A stretch of 7,531 nucleotides of DNA, taken from assembly GCA_005882445.1 (NCBI GenBank), contig VBAN01000061.1:2032-9562 (forward strand). The letters run 5' to 3'. Both the position numbers and the translations under genes were made by a program. Source of the DNA: Candidatus Segetimicrobium genomatis. Its GTDB lineage: Bacteria > Sysuimicrobiota > Sysuimicrobiia > Sysuimicrobiales > Segetimicrobiaceae. The notes below the pieces were generated by a model that had not been told where the DNA came from, did not search any database, and was given only the letters and a program-made list of their open reading frames with translations. Below, piece by piece: positions 1 to 4,940 of the stretch; within the stretch, counting starts at the first letter, position 1, and each line of letters starts with the position of its first letter.

Positions 1-311
1 TCCGCGGCGCCCTCGGTCGTCGCGTGGATCTCCCCTGCCCGGACCACCCAGAGGTTCACGCACGGGTCCCGCCGCGTGTAGTTCTCCTTGGCGACGAGGA
101 GCGCCATCTCCGCGTCGGGGGCGTGGACGTCGCCGACGTGGATGTGCGGGTCCCGCGTGCGCGCCTGCAGGAACACGGCCCAGACATCCGGGGGAGCGTC
201 GAGACGCCCCTCCCAGGATTCCCCGCTTCCGGGCGCGCCGGAGGCATCCCCTCCGTGTGCCGCGCCGCCCGCGGGCTCCCGCGTTCCCTCCGGCGGCTCT
301 TCCGCGCTCAC
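1..311 (-). CDS. paaB: Phenylacetyl-CoA 1,2-epoxidase subunit PaaB (C-terminus cut by window edge)
   Basis: This is a partial gene: 103 codons are visible and the 3' end lies off the left edge. PaaB is a small non-catalytic subunit of the phenylacetyl-CoA epoxidase complex, which turns phenylacetyl-CoA into its ring 1,2-epoxide in aerobic phenylacetate catabolism. The visible core (about residues 42-99) contains WAVFLQARTRDPHIHVGDVH, then the patches MALLVAKENYTRR and LWVVRAGEIHAT. These correspond to the family signatures of a shared H-x-H-V-G-x-x-H-A segment, YTRR and IWVV-A-EI as I recall them from E. coli PaaB. The GTG start overlaps the paaA stop as GTGA, and there is no clear ribosome site of its own, so translation is probably coupled to paaA. 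The first 40 or so residues are Gly/Ala/Glu/Pro-rich and have no counterpart in the E. coli protein. No in-frame ATG occurs later that would remove them. The identity is secure; the extension is unexplained. Confidence 0.88.
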   Translation of the reverse strand, partial: MSAEEPPEGTREPAGGAAHGGDASGAPGSGESWEGRLDAPPDVWAVFLQARTRDPHIHVGDVHAPDAEMALLVAKENYTRRDPCVNLWVVRAGEIHATTEGAA

Positions 312-1246
312 GCCGCGGCCCACTGGATCACCGCCTCCCGGATCCATGCGTGCTGCCGGTAGAACCGCTGCCGCAGCGCCAGGCGCTCGGCGCTCTTCGG
401 GCCGCCGTTGCGGCCCACCCGTTTCAGTTCCTCCCAGTCCGGCTCCGTGTACACGTACCCATCCTCGCCGTCCACCCGGCGCAGGCCGGGGTCGGGAACC
501 TCGAGCCCGTACTCGAGGATGATCGGCACGAAGCGCCGCAGGAACTGCTGCCGGAGCTCTTCATTCGACTTGACCTTGATGCGCCAGGCGAGCATTTTCT
601 CCGTGTGCGGCGAGACCCGGTCGGGCATGCCGAAGAAGTGGATGAGGGGGGTCCACCACCGCCGGAGGGCATCCTGGAGCATCGCCCGCTGGCGCGGGGT
701 GCCTTCGGCGAGCGTCCGCCAGACGTCGAGGCCGAGCTGGATGTGAAAATCTTCCTCGTAGCAGATCCGCTTGAGCACGCGCGCGTACGGCGCATACGAG
801 CAGGACCGAAGCGCGCCCTGCGTCTGCATCGCCGCGCCATCCACGAAGACCTGGATGATCGCCACATCCGCCCAGGTTTCCGCGGGGTAATGGAAGACGT
901 TGTGGAAGCGCGCCCGGCCCTCCACCAGCTCCGCGATCATCTCCTCGCGGGTGCGCCCGAGCGTCTCCGCCACGCGGTAGAGCAGCATCCCGTGGCCGAT
1001 CTCGTCCTGCACCTTCGCGGTGAGCGCCATCTTGCGGGCCAGGGTCGGCGCCCGCGGAATCCACTCGCGTTCGGGCAGCGCCCCCATGATCTCGGAGTTC
1101 GCGTGCATCTGGATCAGGCGCTGGGCTTCGAACCGGTATTCCCCAGGGAGCCACTCGCCGGCCTCGATCTGGTCCCCCGCCGCGATGCGCTCGGTGAACC
1201 GGGCCAGCAGTTCGGGGTCGTCCTTGGGCTGCGGGCGGGCCTCCAT
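308..1246 (-). CDS. paaA: Phenylacetyl-CoA 1,2-epoxidase catalytic subunit PaaA
   Basis: This is the diiron oxygenase subunit of the PaaABC(D)E complex, a soluble cytoplasmic bacterial multicomponent monooxygenase. It inserts one oxygen atom of O2 into the aromatic ring of phenylacetyl-CoA. The protein is 312 aa, close to the roughly 310 aa usual for PaaA. Two ferritin-like metal motifs are visible: DEIGH (residues 81-85) and EEDFH (164-168), which supply Glu and His ligands. Other recognisable stretches are VFVDGAAMQTQGAL and the C-terminal DWEELKRV region. I chose the ATG at 1246 because AGGGAGG (1253-1259) sits 6 nt upstream. An in-frame GTG at 1270 would add 8 residues but lies upstream of this ribosome site. 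The gene is first in its operon, with its own promoter at 1304-1332, and paaB follows with a 4-base overlap. The other subunits (paaC, paaD, paaE) would be expected beyond the left edge. Confidence 0.95.
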   Translation of the reverse strand: MEARPQPKDDPELLARFTERIAAGDQIEAGEWLPGEYRFEAQRLIQMHANSEIMGALPEREWIPRAPTLARKMALTAKVQDEIGHGMLLYRVAETLGRTREEMIAELVEGRARFHNVFHYPAETWADVAIIQVFVDGAAMQTQGALRSCSYAPYARVLKRICYEEDFHIQLGLDVWRTLAEGTPRQRAMLQDALRRWWTPLIHFFGMPDRVSPHTEKMLAWRIKVKSNEELRQQFLRRFVPIILEYGLEVPDPGLRRVDGEDGYVYTEPDWEELKRVGRNGGPKSAERLALRQRFYRQHAWIREAVIQWAAA

Positions 1247-1252
1247 AGTGGG

Positions 1253-1259
1253 CCTCCCT
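1253..1259 (-). promoter_or_regulatory. Ribosome binding site deciding the paaA start
   Basis: The minus strand reads AGGGAGG, 6 nt before the ATG at 1246. It is the best Shine-Dalgarno match near this gene and favours that ATG over the in-frame GTG at 1270, which has no purine-rich match upstream. Confidence 0.75.
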
Positions 1260-1272
1260 ATATATGACACTT

Positions 1273-1316
1273 TTCGCCTGAACGTATATTTCCCGTCACA
1301 TTGATTATGTTCGCCT
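1273..1316 (-). repeat. Paired AGGCGAA direct repeats at the paaA promoter
   Basis: The 7-mer AGGCGAA occurs twice on the minus strand: at 1316-1310, inside the promoter spacer next to the -10 box, and at 1279-1273, about 20 nt into the predicted leader. The copies are 37 bases apart, roughly three and a half helical turns. The position suggests a repressor or activator binding pair. The sequence does not match the PaaR operator consensus I recall from Thermus, so the regulator is unknown. Confidence 0.35.
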
Positions 1317-1332
1317 AAATGGCGCCTGTCAA
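1304..1332 (-). promoter_or_regulatory. Sigma70-type promoter of the paaAB operon
   Basis: On the minus strand a perfect -35 box TTGACA (1332-1327) is followed by a 17-base spacer and a -10 box CATAAT (1309-1304), five of six matches to consensus. Transcription would start near 1297, giving a leader of about 50 nt before the paaA ATG. The spacer contains a copy of AGGCGAA, repeated in the leader, which may be an operator for a phenylacetate-responsive regulator. The boxes and spacing are seen directly; activity is inferred. Confidence 0.65.
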
Positions 1333-1358
1333 CTGAAATAGGCCAGTAAAATGAGCTG

Positions 1359-1384
1359 GCCCTCCGCCGGAGGGACCGGAGGGC
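1359..1384 (-). terminator. Possible hairpin terminator after the thioredoxin-fold gene
   Basis: GCCCTCCG (1359-1366) and CGGAGGGC (1377-1384) form a perfect 8-bp stem with a 10-base loop. On the minus strand it is followed by a short T-run (TTTT, 1351-1348). It lies about 55 bases past the thioredoxin-fold stop and just upstream of the paaA promoter, where a terminator would insulate paa from read-through. A nested alternative stem CCCTCCG/CGGAGGG exists at 1360-1374. The T-tract is weak, so confidence is low. Confidence 0.35.
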
Positions 1385-1439
1385 TATTTGCGCTGCCTGT
1401 TCAGATCCGCCCCAAGGCGGTGTCAGTCTCTCGTCAGGC

Positions 1440-1948
1440 TCAGTCTCCGTACTTCTCCCTGAGGCGCTTAGAGAGGCGAAGCATCAACTGGTTTCGCTCG
1501 AACTGGCCCAACCACTCGGCCGTCGCCGCGGTGAGTCGGCGGCCATCTGCCGGTAGGTGGCGAGGGTGCGGTCGCCGTACCGGCCGCATTCGTAGTCGTC
1601 TTCGCTCAGGAAAATCACCGCGGGCACGCGCCGGCCGCCGTTCATCATCGCGGCCACCTGCGCGGCCGCCTGCACATCGCGGTCGACGAACCGGACGACG
1701 ATGCGCGGGTTCTGCTCGGCGATCCGGGCCAGGATCGGGCACTGGTTGACGCAGTCCCCGCACCAGGCACCCGCGATGCACAGCACGTGCATCTCCCGGA
1801 CGTATCCGCCGAGGAGCTCGCGCTGGTCGCCGGTCAGCGTGACGCTGTCGTACACGGCCTGCCACCGCTTCTGCTGGTCCGGCGTGGCGTGCTTCGCCAA
1901 AAAGTCAAGGTAACTCAGCCCCTGCGCAAACACCGGCCCCCACTCCAT
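1440..1948 (-). CDS. Thioredoxin-fold family protein, reading frame broken near 1537
   Basis: The N-terminal frame (1948 to about 1537) carries a thioredoxin-like fold. An AWCGDC active site holds a CGDC redox motif at residues 63-66, followed by a third cysteine at 70 (NQCP). The FVDRD strand (87-91) and a likely cis-proline in RRVPAVIFL (Pro109) also fit. The family is probably a thiol reductase whose partner is unknown. After TYRQMAA (residue 137) this frame becomes Arg/Ser-rich and would stop at 1484. The plus-one-shifted frame instead continues as LTAATAEWLGQF, then LMLRLSKRLREKYGD, and stops at 1440. That ending fits how I recall relatives ending (a tryptophan-rich helix, then LRLS-RLR-K-GD). 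The span is 509 bases, so the defect equals one missing base modulo three. Relatives as I recall also carry about 15 residues with a cysteine at this point, absent here. The start is well supported: AGGAGG (1957-1962) sits 8 nt before the ATG. No N-terminal signal peptide is visible. It may be co-transcribed with vapBC, 73 bases upstream. Confidence 0.72.
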
Positions 1949-1956
1949 CCCGGAAT

Positions 1957-1962
1957 CCTCCT
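1957..1962 (-). promoter_or_regulatory. Ribosome binding site of the thioredoxin-fold gene
   Basis: The minus strand has a perfect AGGAGG, 8 nt before the ATG at 1948. This fixes the start. Confidence 0.7.
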
Positions 1963-2021
1963 CTCACGTTGCTCTCGTATGGCTCAACGCGCCCACTCCT
2001 GGGAGAATTTCCCTGCGTGCC

Positions 2022-2438
2022 CTACGGGACGAGCGTAAGCGACGCGGCGAATGTCGGGCGATACAATCCGAAGTCGCGCCGGTCATACGTAAAGACTGCG
2101 GCGATTTGATGTTCCTCGCACAGCGCCAGACAGACCGCATCCACAAGCCCAAGATTGGCGTCGGCGTAGCGACGATCGATCTTCCGCGCAAGTTCCAGGG
2201 TTTCCACGGAGAGGGGCAGCAGCTCGAACATTCCGTCAAGCAGATCGTCCCATAGTGCACGAACGGGGCGCATGCCGAGCCGTGCCTCGACGAGTAAGGC
2301 GGCTTCCGTGAGCACCGGCACCGGGATCGCCAGGATCTCCTGCCCCTGCGTCTTCTGGAAAAACGCCGCGGCCTCCTTGTGATGGCCATCATTGCGATCA
2401 GCCAGCGCGTAGATCGCGCCTGTATCAACCAGGATCAC
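2022..2438 (-). CDS. vapC: PIN-domain ribonuclease toxin VapC
   Basis: This is the toxin of a type II toxin-antitoxin pair. PIN-domain VapC proteins are Mg2+-dependent ribonucleases that cut tRNA or rRNA when released from the antitoxin. The 138-aa length is typical. The four-acid active site is visible: Asp5 in ILVDTGAIYALAD, Glu45 in PVLTEAAL, Asp100 in LGLVDAVCLAL (with Asp93 nearby), and Asp119 in VFTYDRRDF. The GTG start overlaps the vapB stop as GTGA and lacks a ribosome site, so translation is probably coupled to the antitoxin. Base composition looks visibly less GC-rich than the neighbouring metabolic genes, which fits a gene pair acquired by transfer. All catalytic residues are present, so the toxin looks functional. 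The RNA target cannot be read from sequence. Confidence 0.9.
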   Translation of the reverse strand: MILVDTGAIYALADRNDGHHKEAAAFFQKTQGQEILAIPVPVLTEAALLVEARLGMRPVRALWDDLLDGMFELLPLSVETLELARKIDRRYADANLGLVDAVCLALCEEHQIAAVFTYDRRDFGLYRPTFAASLTLVP

Positions 2439-2677
2439 GATGATTGGCGGCGCAGGTAGTCCCGGAGGAGTTCCTCGGTGTGCTCCGAAATGGGCGCCTG
2501 GTCCGGCCCCGATGCAATGCCGATGAACCGCGCGCGCCGACGAGGCCGCGCCTCGGAGGTCAGAAGGCGATCGACGGCGTCGCGGATAATCTGGGCGACG
2601 GGCTTCCGCCGGCTGCGAGCATAACGGGCCAGTGCCGTCCGTTGTGCCTCGGTGAGGTAGACCATCGTCTTTCTCAT
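2435..2677 (-). CDS. vapB: Ribbon-helix-helix antitoxin VapB
   Basis: This is the 80-aa antitoxin partner of the PIN toxin. A ribbon-helix-helix DNA-binding domain occupies about residues 3-40: the strand KTMVYLTE, a first helix AQRTALARYARS, and a second helix VAQIIRDAVDRLL. A basic linker (PRRRAR) and an acidic C-terminal tail (from FIGIASGPDQ through EELLRDYLRR) follow. In this family the tail wraps and inhibits the PIN toxin. The open frame extends upstream to 2836, but a promoter at 2687-2715 implies a transcript starting near 2680, so earlier starts are unlikely. The ATG at 2677 would give an almost leaderless message. The next in-frame ATG at 2665 (MVYLTE) lies 11 nt after AAGGA and is the alternative. 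The protein probably binds the palindrome at 2701-2714 to repress its own operon. Confidence 0.85.
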   Translation of the reverse strand: MRKTMVYLTEAQRTALARYARSRRKPVAQIIRDAVDRLLTSEARPRRRARFIGIASGPDQAPISEHTEELLRDYLRRQSS

Positions 2678-2686
2678 CCTTCGCCG

Positions 2687-2715
2687 ATCGTAACGTAACA
2701 TGACATATATGTCAA
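2687..2715 (-). promoter_or_regulatory. vapBC promoter
   Basis: On the minus strand a perfect -35 TTGACA (2715-2710) and a -10 TACGAT (2692-2687, four of six matches) are separated by 17 bases. The predicted start is near 2680, only a few bases before the vapB ATG at 2677. The -35 box is embedded in the adjacent palindrome, a layout expected for toxin-antitoxin auto-repression. Boxes are seen directly; function is inferred. Confidence 0.6.
2701..2714. promoter_or_regulatory. Perfect palindrome TGACATATATGTCA, probable VapBC operator
   Basis: This 14-base perfect inverted repeat overlaps the -35 box and the start of the spacer of the vapBC promoter. Just downstream on the minus strand is GTTACGTTACG, a GTTACG repeat inside the spacer. 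Ribbon-helix-helix antitoxins bind short inverted repeats at their own promoters, so this is the best candidate operator. It lies 55 bases before the divergent plus-strand gene and might also affect it. Confidence 0.55.
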
Positions 2716-2768
2716 CACCTCTTCCACGACGCCGAGGAGGGCCCTGCCGCTCCCCCGAATATCCTGGC

Positions 2769-3902
2769 ATGAAGATTTCCTCCATCACGTGCACCCCGCT
2801 CGCGGCGACTCCGCCGCGTCCCGTGCAGTTTTCCATCGGTACCTTTTCGACGTTCTACGCCGGGCTCGTGGAAGTGCGCACCGACGACGGCCTCATCGGG
2901 CTCGGGGAGTGTATCGTCCGGCGCGCCCCGGAGGTCGTCACCACGATCGTGGATCGCCTCCTGGCGCCCCAACTGATCGGCCGGGATCCCTGGGACGTCG
3001 AGGGCCTCTGGGACGAGATGCTCACGCTGCTCCGGCGGTGGGGCCACTCCCGGGGATTCGTGGTCGAGGCGATGAGCGGGATCGACATCGCGCTGTGGGA
3101 CCTGCTCGCCCGCTCGGTCGGCAAGCCGCTCTACAAGTTTCTCGGCGGCGCGGGGCGGGACCAGGTCCGCTGTTACGTCTCCAAAGTCTACTTCGACGAG
3201 ATTCCCCGCATGGCCGAGGAGGCGCGGGCGCTCGTGGCGCAGGGCCACTCGGCGATCAAGGTGCAGGTGGGCTGGCCGGCGGCGCGCGGCGGCCACCACG
3301 CCGATGTGGAGACGGTGCGGGCGATCCGCGGCGCCGTGGGGCCGCAGGTCGAGATCATGCTGGACGCGAACGGCGCGTACGACGTGGGCACCGCGGTCCG
3401 CGTCGGGCGCCAGCTCGAGGAGCTGAACGTGGCCTGGCTCGAGGAGCCGGTGCCGGCCGATGATCTGGACGGGTACGCGCACCTGCGGCGGTCCGTGCGG
3501 GTGCCGCTCGCCGCGGGGGAAACGGAGTTCGGGTTATTCGGGTTCCGCGACCTGATCGCGCGCGGGTGCGTGGACGTCCTCCAGCCCGAAGTCGCCCGGA
3601 TCGGCGGGGTCACCGCCGCCCGCCGGTTGTGGGCGCTGGCGCATGCCCACAACCTGCTCTACGCGCCTCACACGGGGTTCAGCGGGGGCATCGCCCACCT
3701 GGCGTCCCTGCACCTCGCCGCGGCGGCCCCGAACTTCTATACCTATGAGTACATGGGGACCTCGTACATTCAAAACCCGCTCCGGGACATCTTCACGGCC
3801 CCATTCCCCGCTCCCAAGGAGGGGTTGATCGCCCTCCCCCAGGGGCCGGGCCTGGGTCTCGAGATCGATCCGGGAATGGTCCGGCGCTACGCGGCCCGCT
3901 GA
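2769..3902 (+). CDS. Mandelate racemase/muconate lactonizing enzyme family protein (enolase superfamily)
   Basis: This 377-aa enzyme has the two-domain enolase-superfamily architecture: an N-terminal capping domain (about residues 1-125) and a barrel (about 130-360). Members abstract a proton alpha to a carboxylate, and MR-type members often dehydrate sugar acids. Likely Mg2+ ligands are Asp199 in MLDANG, Glu225 in WLEEP and Glu251 in AAGETEFG. The barrel base Lys164 lies in AIKVQVG, and His301 in APHTG is the likely His of the Asp-His dyad. Two positions are unusual. The K-x-K pair reads K-V-Q (Gln166), and the QPD motif reads QPE (Glu274). Substrate is unassigned; a sugar-acid dehydratase or a racemase are both possible. 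The start is the ATG of MKISSITC. No good ribosome site is within range: GAGGAGGG at 2731-2738 is 30 nt away. The in-frame ATG at 2700 would add 23 Arg/Pro-rich residues unlike the family. The gene is transcribed divergently from vapBC. Confidence 0.85.
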   Translation: MKISSITCTPLAATPPRPVQFSIGTFSTFYAGLVEVRTDDGLIGLGECIVRRAPEVVTTIVDRLLAPQLIGRDPWDVEGLWDEMLTLLRRWGHSRGFVVEAMSGIDIALWDLLARSVGKPLYKFLGGAGRDQVRCYVSKVYFDEIPRMAEEARALVAQGHSAIKVQVGWPAARGGHHADVETVRAIRGAVGPQVEIMLDANGAYDVGTAVRVGRQLEELNVAWLEEPVPADDLDGYAHLRRSVRVPLAAGETEFGLFGFRDLIARGCVDVLQPEVARIGGVTAARRLWALAHAHNLLYAPHTGFSGGIAHLASLHLAAAAPNFYTYEYMGTSYIQNPLRDIFTAPFPAPKEGLIALPQGPGLGLEIDPGMVRRYAAR

Positions 3903-3922
3903 GCGCGGGCCGGCCTGCGCTC
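3901..3922. terminator. GC-rich palindrome between convergent genes, possible terminator
   Basis: GAGCGCGGGCC and GGCCTGCGCTC form an 11-bp inverted repeat with a single G-T wobble and no spacer. It begins in the stop codon of the enolase-superfamily gene and ends 6 bases before the stop of the convergent DUF971 gene. Neither strand has a T-tract after it, so a classical intrinsic terminator is doubtful. It could still stall transcription from both sides. Confidence 0.3.
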
Positions 3923-3927
3923 TCGGG

Positions 3928-4272
3928 CTACCCGCGTGGCGGCGCGGAGGCACGCCGCCGCGCGCAGTCGTCGCACTCGCAGATGTCCCTCAAGAACTTG
4001 AACGCGTAGAGGCCCGTGAGGTGGCCATCCGACCAGGTGAACCTGAGCGCGTAGGCTCCGACCCGGCCGATTTCCTTGGGATGAATGCCTTGGGGGACCT
4101 TCGATGGATCCAGCCGCTGTTCGCCGGTCCATTCATCGATGCAGAACGCGCATGGACACCGCTCGCGCAGCGTGCGAAACGCATACCGGCTGCGGTGGCC
4201 GTCGTCCCACACGATGGTGAGCGTCCCGGCCGGGTCCTGACTGATCTCGCCTGGGACCGGCATCCGTGGCAT
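3928..4272 (-). CDS. DUF971 (GBBH-like N-terminal domain) protein with two cysteine clusters
   Basis: This 114-aa protein is one DUF971 domain. Family features are visible: IVWDDGHRSRYAFRTLRERC (about 20-39), the Gly/Tyr-rich GRVGAYALRFTWSDGHLTGLY (about 69-89), and FLRDICECDDC near the end. It has a CPCAFC cluster (about residues 39-44) and a CECDDC cluster (about 98-103), suitable for binding zinc or an iron-sulfur cluster. Related domains form the N-terminus of gamma-butyrobetaine hydroxylase and the C-terminus of the plant iron-sulfur carrier HCF101. The role of stand-alone copies is not established. GAGG sits 6 nt before the ATG at 4272. It is divergent from the hydroxylase genes, with 170 bases between the start codons. 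Its proximity to an iron-sulfur subunit gene hints at, but does not prove, a cluster-related role. Confidence 0.8.
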   Translation of the reverse strand: MPRMPVPGEISQDPAGTLTIVWDDGHRSRYAFRTLRERCPCAFCIDEWTGEQRLDPSKVPQGIHPKEIGRVGAYALRFTWSDGHLTGLYAFKFLRDICECDDCARRRASAPPRG

Positions 4273-4332
4273 CGGCTACCTCGCGTTCGCTCCGAACAGG
4301 GGGTCGGGTCTGGGAATCCTGCGACACACCCC

Positions 4333-4383
4333 GGGCGTTCTCCTGGCGTAACGCCCTTCCGGCGGGTGCGATTCCGGCCGCAC
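4333..4383 (+). promoter_or_regulatory. Two stem-loops in the leader of the molybdenum hydroxylase genes
   Basis: GGGCGTT (4333-4339) pairs perfectly with AACGCCC (4350-4356) across a 10-base loop. GTGCG (4366-4370) pairs with CGCAC (4379-4383) across an 8-base loop. A competing small palindrome GGCGTAACGCC overlaps the first stem. Both lie in the 170-base gap between divergent starts. The second ends right at a purine-rich stretch GGGAGGGG (4384-4391) that could serve a TTG start at 4401. I see no convincing -35/-10 pair on either strand of this gap. Function, if any, is unknown. Confidence 0.3.
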
Positions 4384-4442
4384 GGGAGGGGTGTCATGCG
4401 TTGGCATATCGCAGCGCACCCACCGAGGAACAGGCTCACCGC

Positions 4443-4907
4443 GTGCGCCTGACCATTAACGGCCGCTCCCAGGATGTCGAGGTGCCTCCCCGCTGTACGC
4501 TGCTGCACCTCCTCCGCGAGGATCTGCACCTGACCGGCACCAAGGAAGGCTGCGGGATCGGCACCTGCGGGGCCTGCACGGTGCTCGTCGACGGGAAGGC
4601 GGTGCTGTCGTGCCTGCTCCTGGCCGTCCAGGCCGGCGGCCGCTCCGTCGAGACGATCGAAGCCGCGGGAGCCGGGCCGGACCCCCTCCTCGACGCGTTC
4701 ATCAAGCACGACGCGTTCCAGTGCGGATTCTGCACACCGGGGCAGATCATGGCGCTGCGCGGGCTGTTTCAACGGGATCCGCGGGCGTCCGCGGAGGAGA
4801 TCAGGCGGGCCGTGGAAGGGAACGTCTGCCGGTGCGGGGCGCATTTGCGGATCCAGGCCGCGGCGCTCGATGTCGCCGCCCCCTCCGGGGGCTCCATACC
4901 AGAGTAG
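4443..4907 (+). CDS. [2Fe-2S] subunit of a xanthine dehydrogenase-family molybdenum hydroxylase (CoxS/XdhC/IorA type)
   Basis: This small electron-transfer subunit carries two [2Fe-2S] clusters between the molybdenum cofactor and the external or flavin acceptor. The N-terminal plant-ferredoxin domain shows CGIGTCGAC followed by LSC, the four ligands of the first cluster. The helical C-terminal domain shows QCGFCTPGQIM and GNVCRCGAH, the ligands of the second. The Gln before CGFC is the conserved contact to the pterin. CRCGAHLRI replaces the common CRCTGY, closer to what I recall for isoquinoline oxidoreductase-type small subunits. With the GTG start at 4443 (VRLTINGR) it is 154 aa, near the family norm; GAGGA (4425-4429) is 13 nt upstream. 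The alternative TTG at 4401, with GGGAGGGG 9 nt before it, would add 14 residues. The large-subunit gene follows 33 bases downstream. Confidence 0.88.
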   Translation: MRLTINGRSQDVEVPPRCTLLHLLREDLHLTGTKEGCGIGTCGACTVLVDGKAVLSCLLLAVQAGGRSVETIEAAGAGPDPLLDAFIKHDAFQCGFCTPGQIMALRGLFQRDPRASAEEIRRAVEGNVCRCGAHLRIQAAALDVAAPSGGSIPE

Positions 4908-4909
4908 AA

Positions 4910-4930
4910 CCAACTGCAAGCAGAGGTTGG
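4910..4930 (+). promoter_or_regulatory. Hairpin overlapping the large-subunit ribosome site
   Basis: In the 33-base gap between the two hydroxylase genes, CCAA (4910-4913) pairs with TTGG (4927-4930), enclosing CTG/CAG (4914-4916 with 4921-4923) around the loop CAAG. The outer stem includes the first two bases of the GGAGG ribosome site (4929-4933). It could modulate translation of the large subunit. The stem is short, so chance is possible. Confidence 0.25.
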
Positions 4931-4940
4931 AGGCCTAACG

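Noticed and set aside
257..1267. Long plus-strand open frame (336 codons) opposite paaA
   Set aside because: It is the antisense shadow of a GC-rich gene. The translation is Arg/Pro/His-rich without domain features, while the minus strand clearly encodes PaaA.
1258..1270. Sharing of the vapBC palindrome half-site with the paaA leader (TGTCATATAT)
   Set aside because: Only a half-site with a mismatch. The AT-rich sequence can easily match by chance.
2678..2836. Longer vapB reading frame starting at 2836 or 2701
   Set aside because: The extra residues do not resemble a ribbon-helix-helix protein, and the predicted promoter lies inside that stretch.
2712..3482. 256-codon minus-strand open frame inside the enolase-superfamily gene
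   Set aside because: Low-complexity Arg/His/Pro/Leu composition, and opposite a gene with intact catalytic motifs.
4273..4442. Molybdenum cofactor riboswitch upstream of the hydroxylase
   Set aside because: Hairpins are present, but I could not match the conserved segments of the Moco motif as I recall them.
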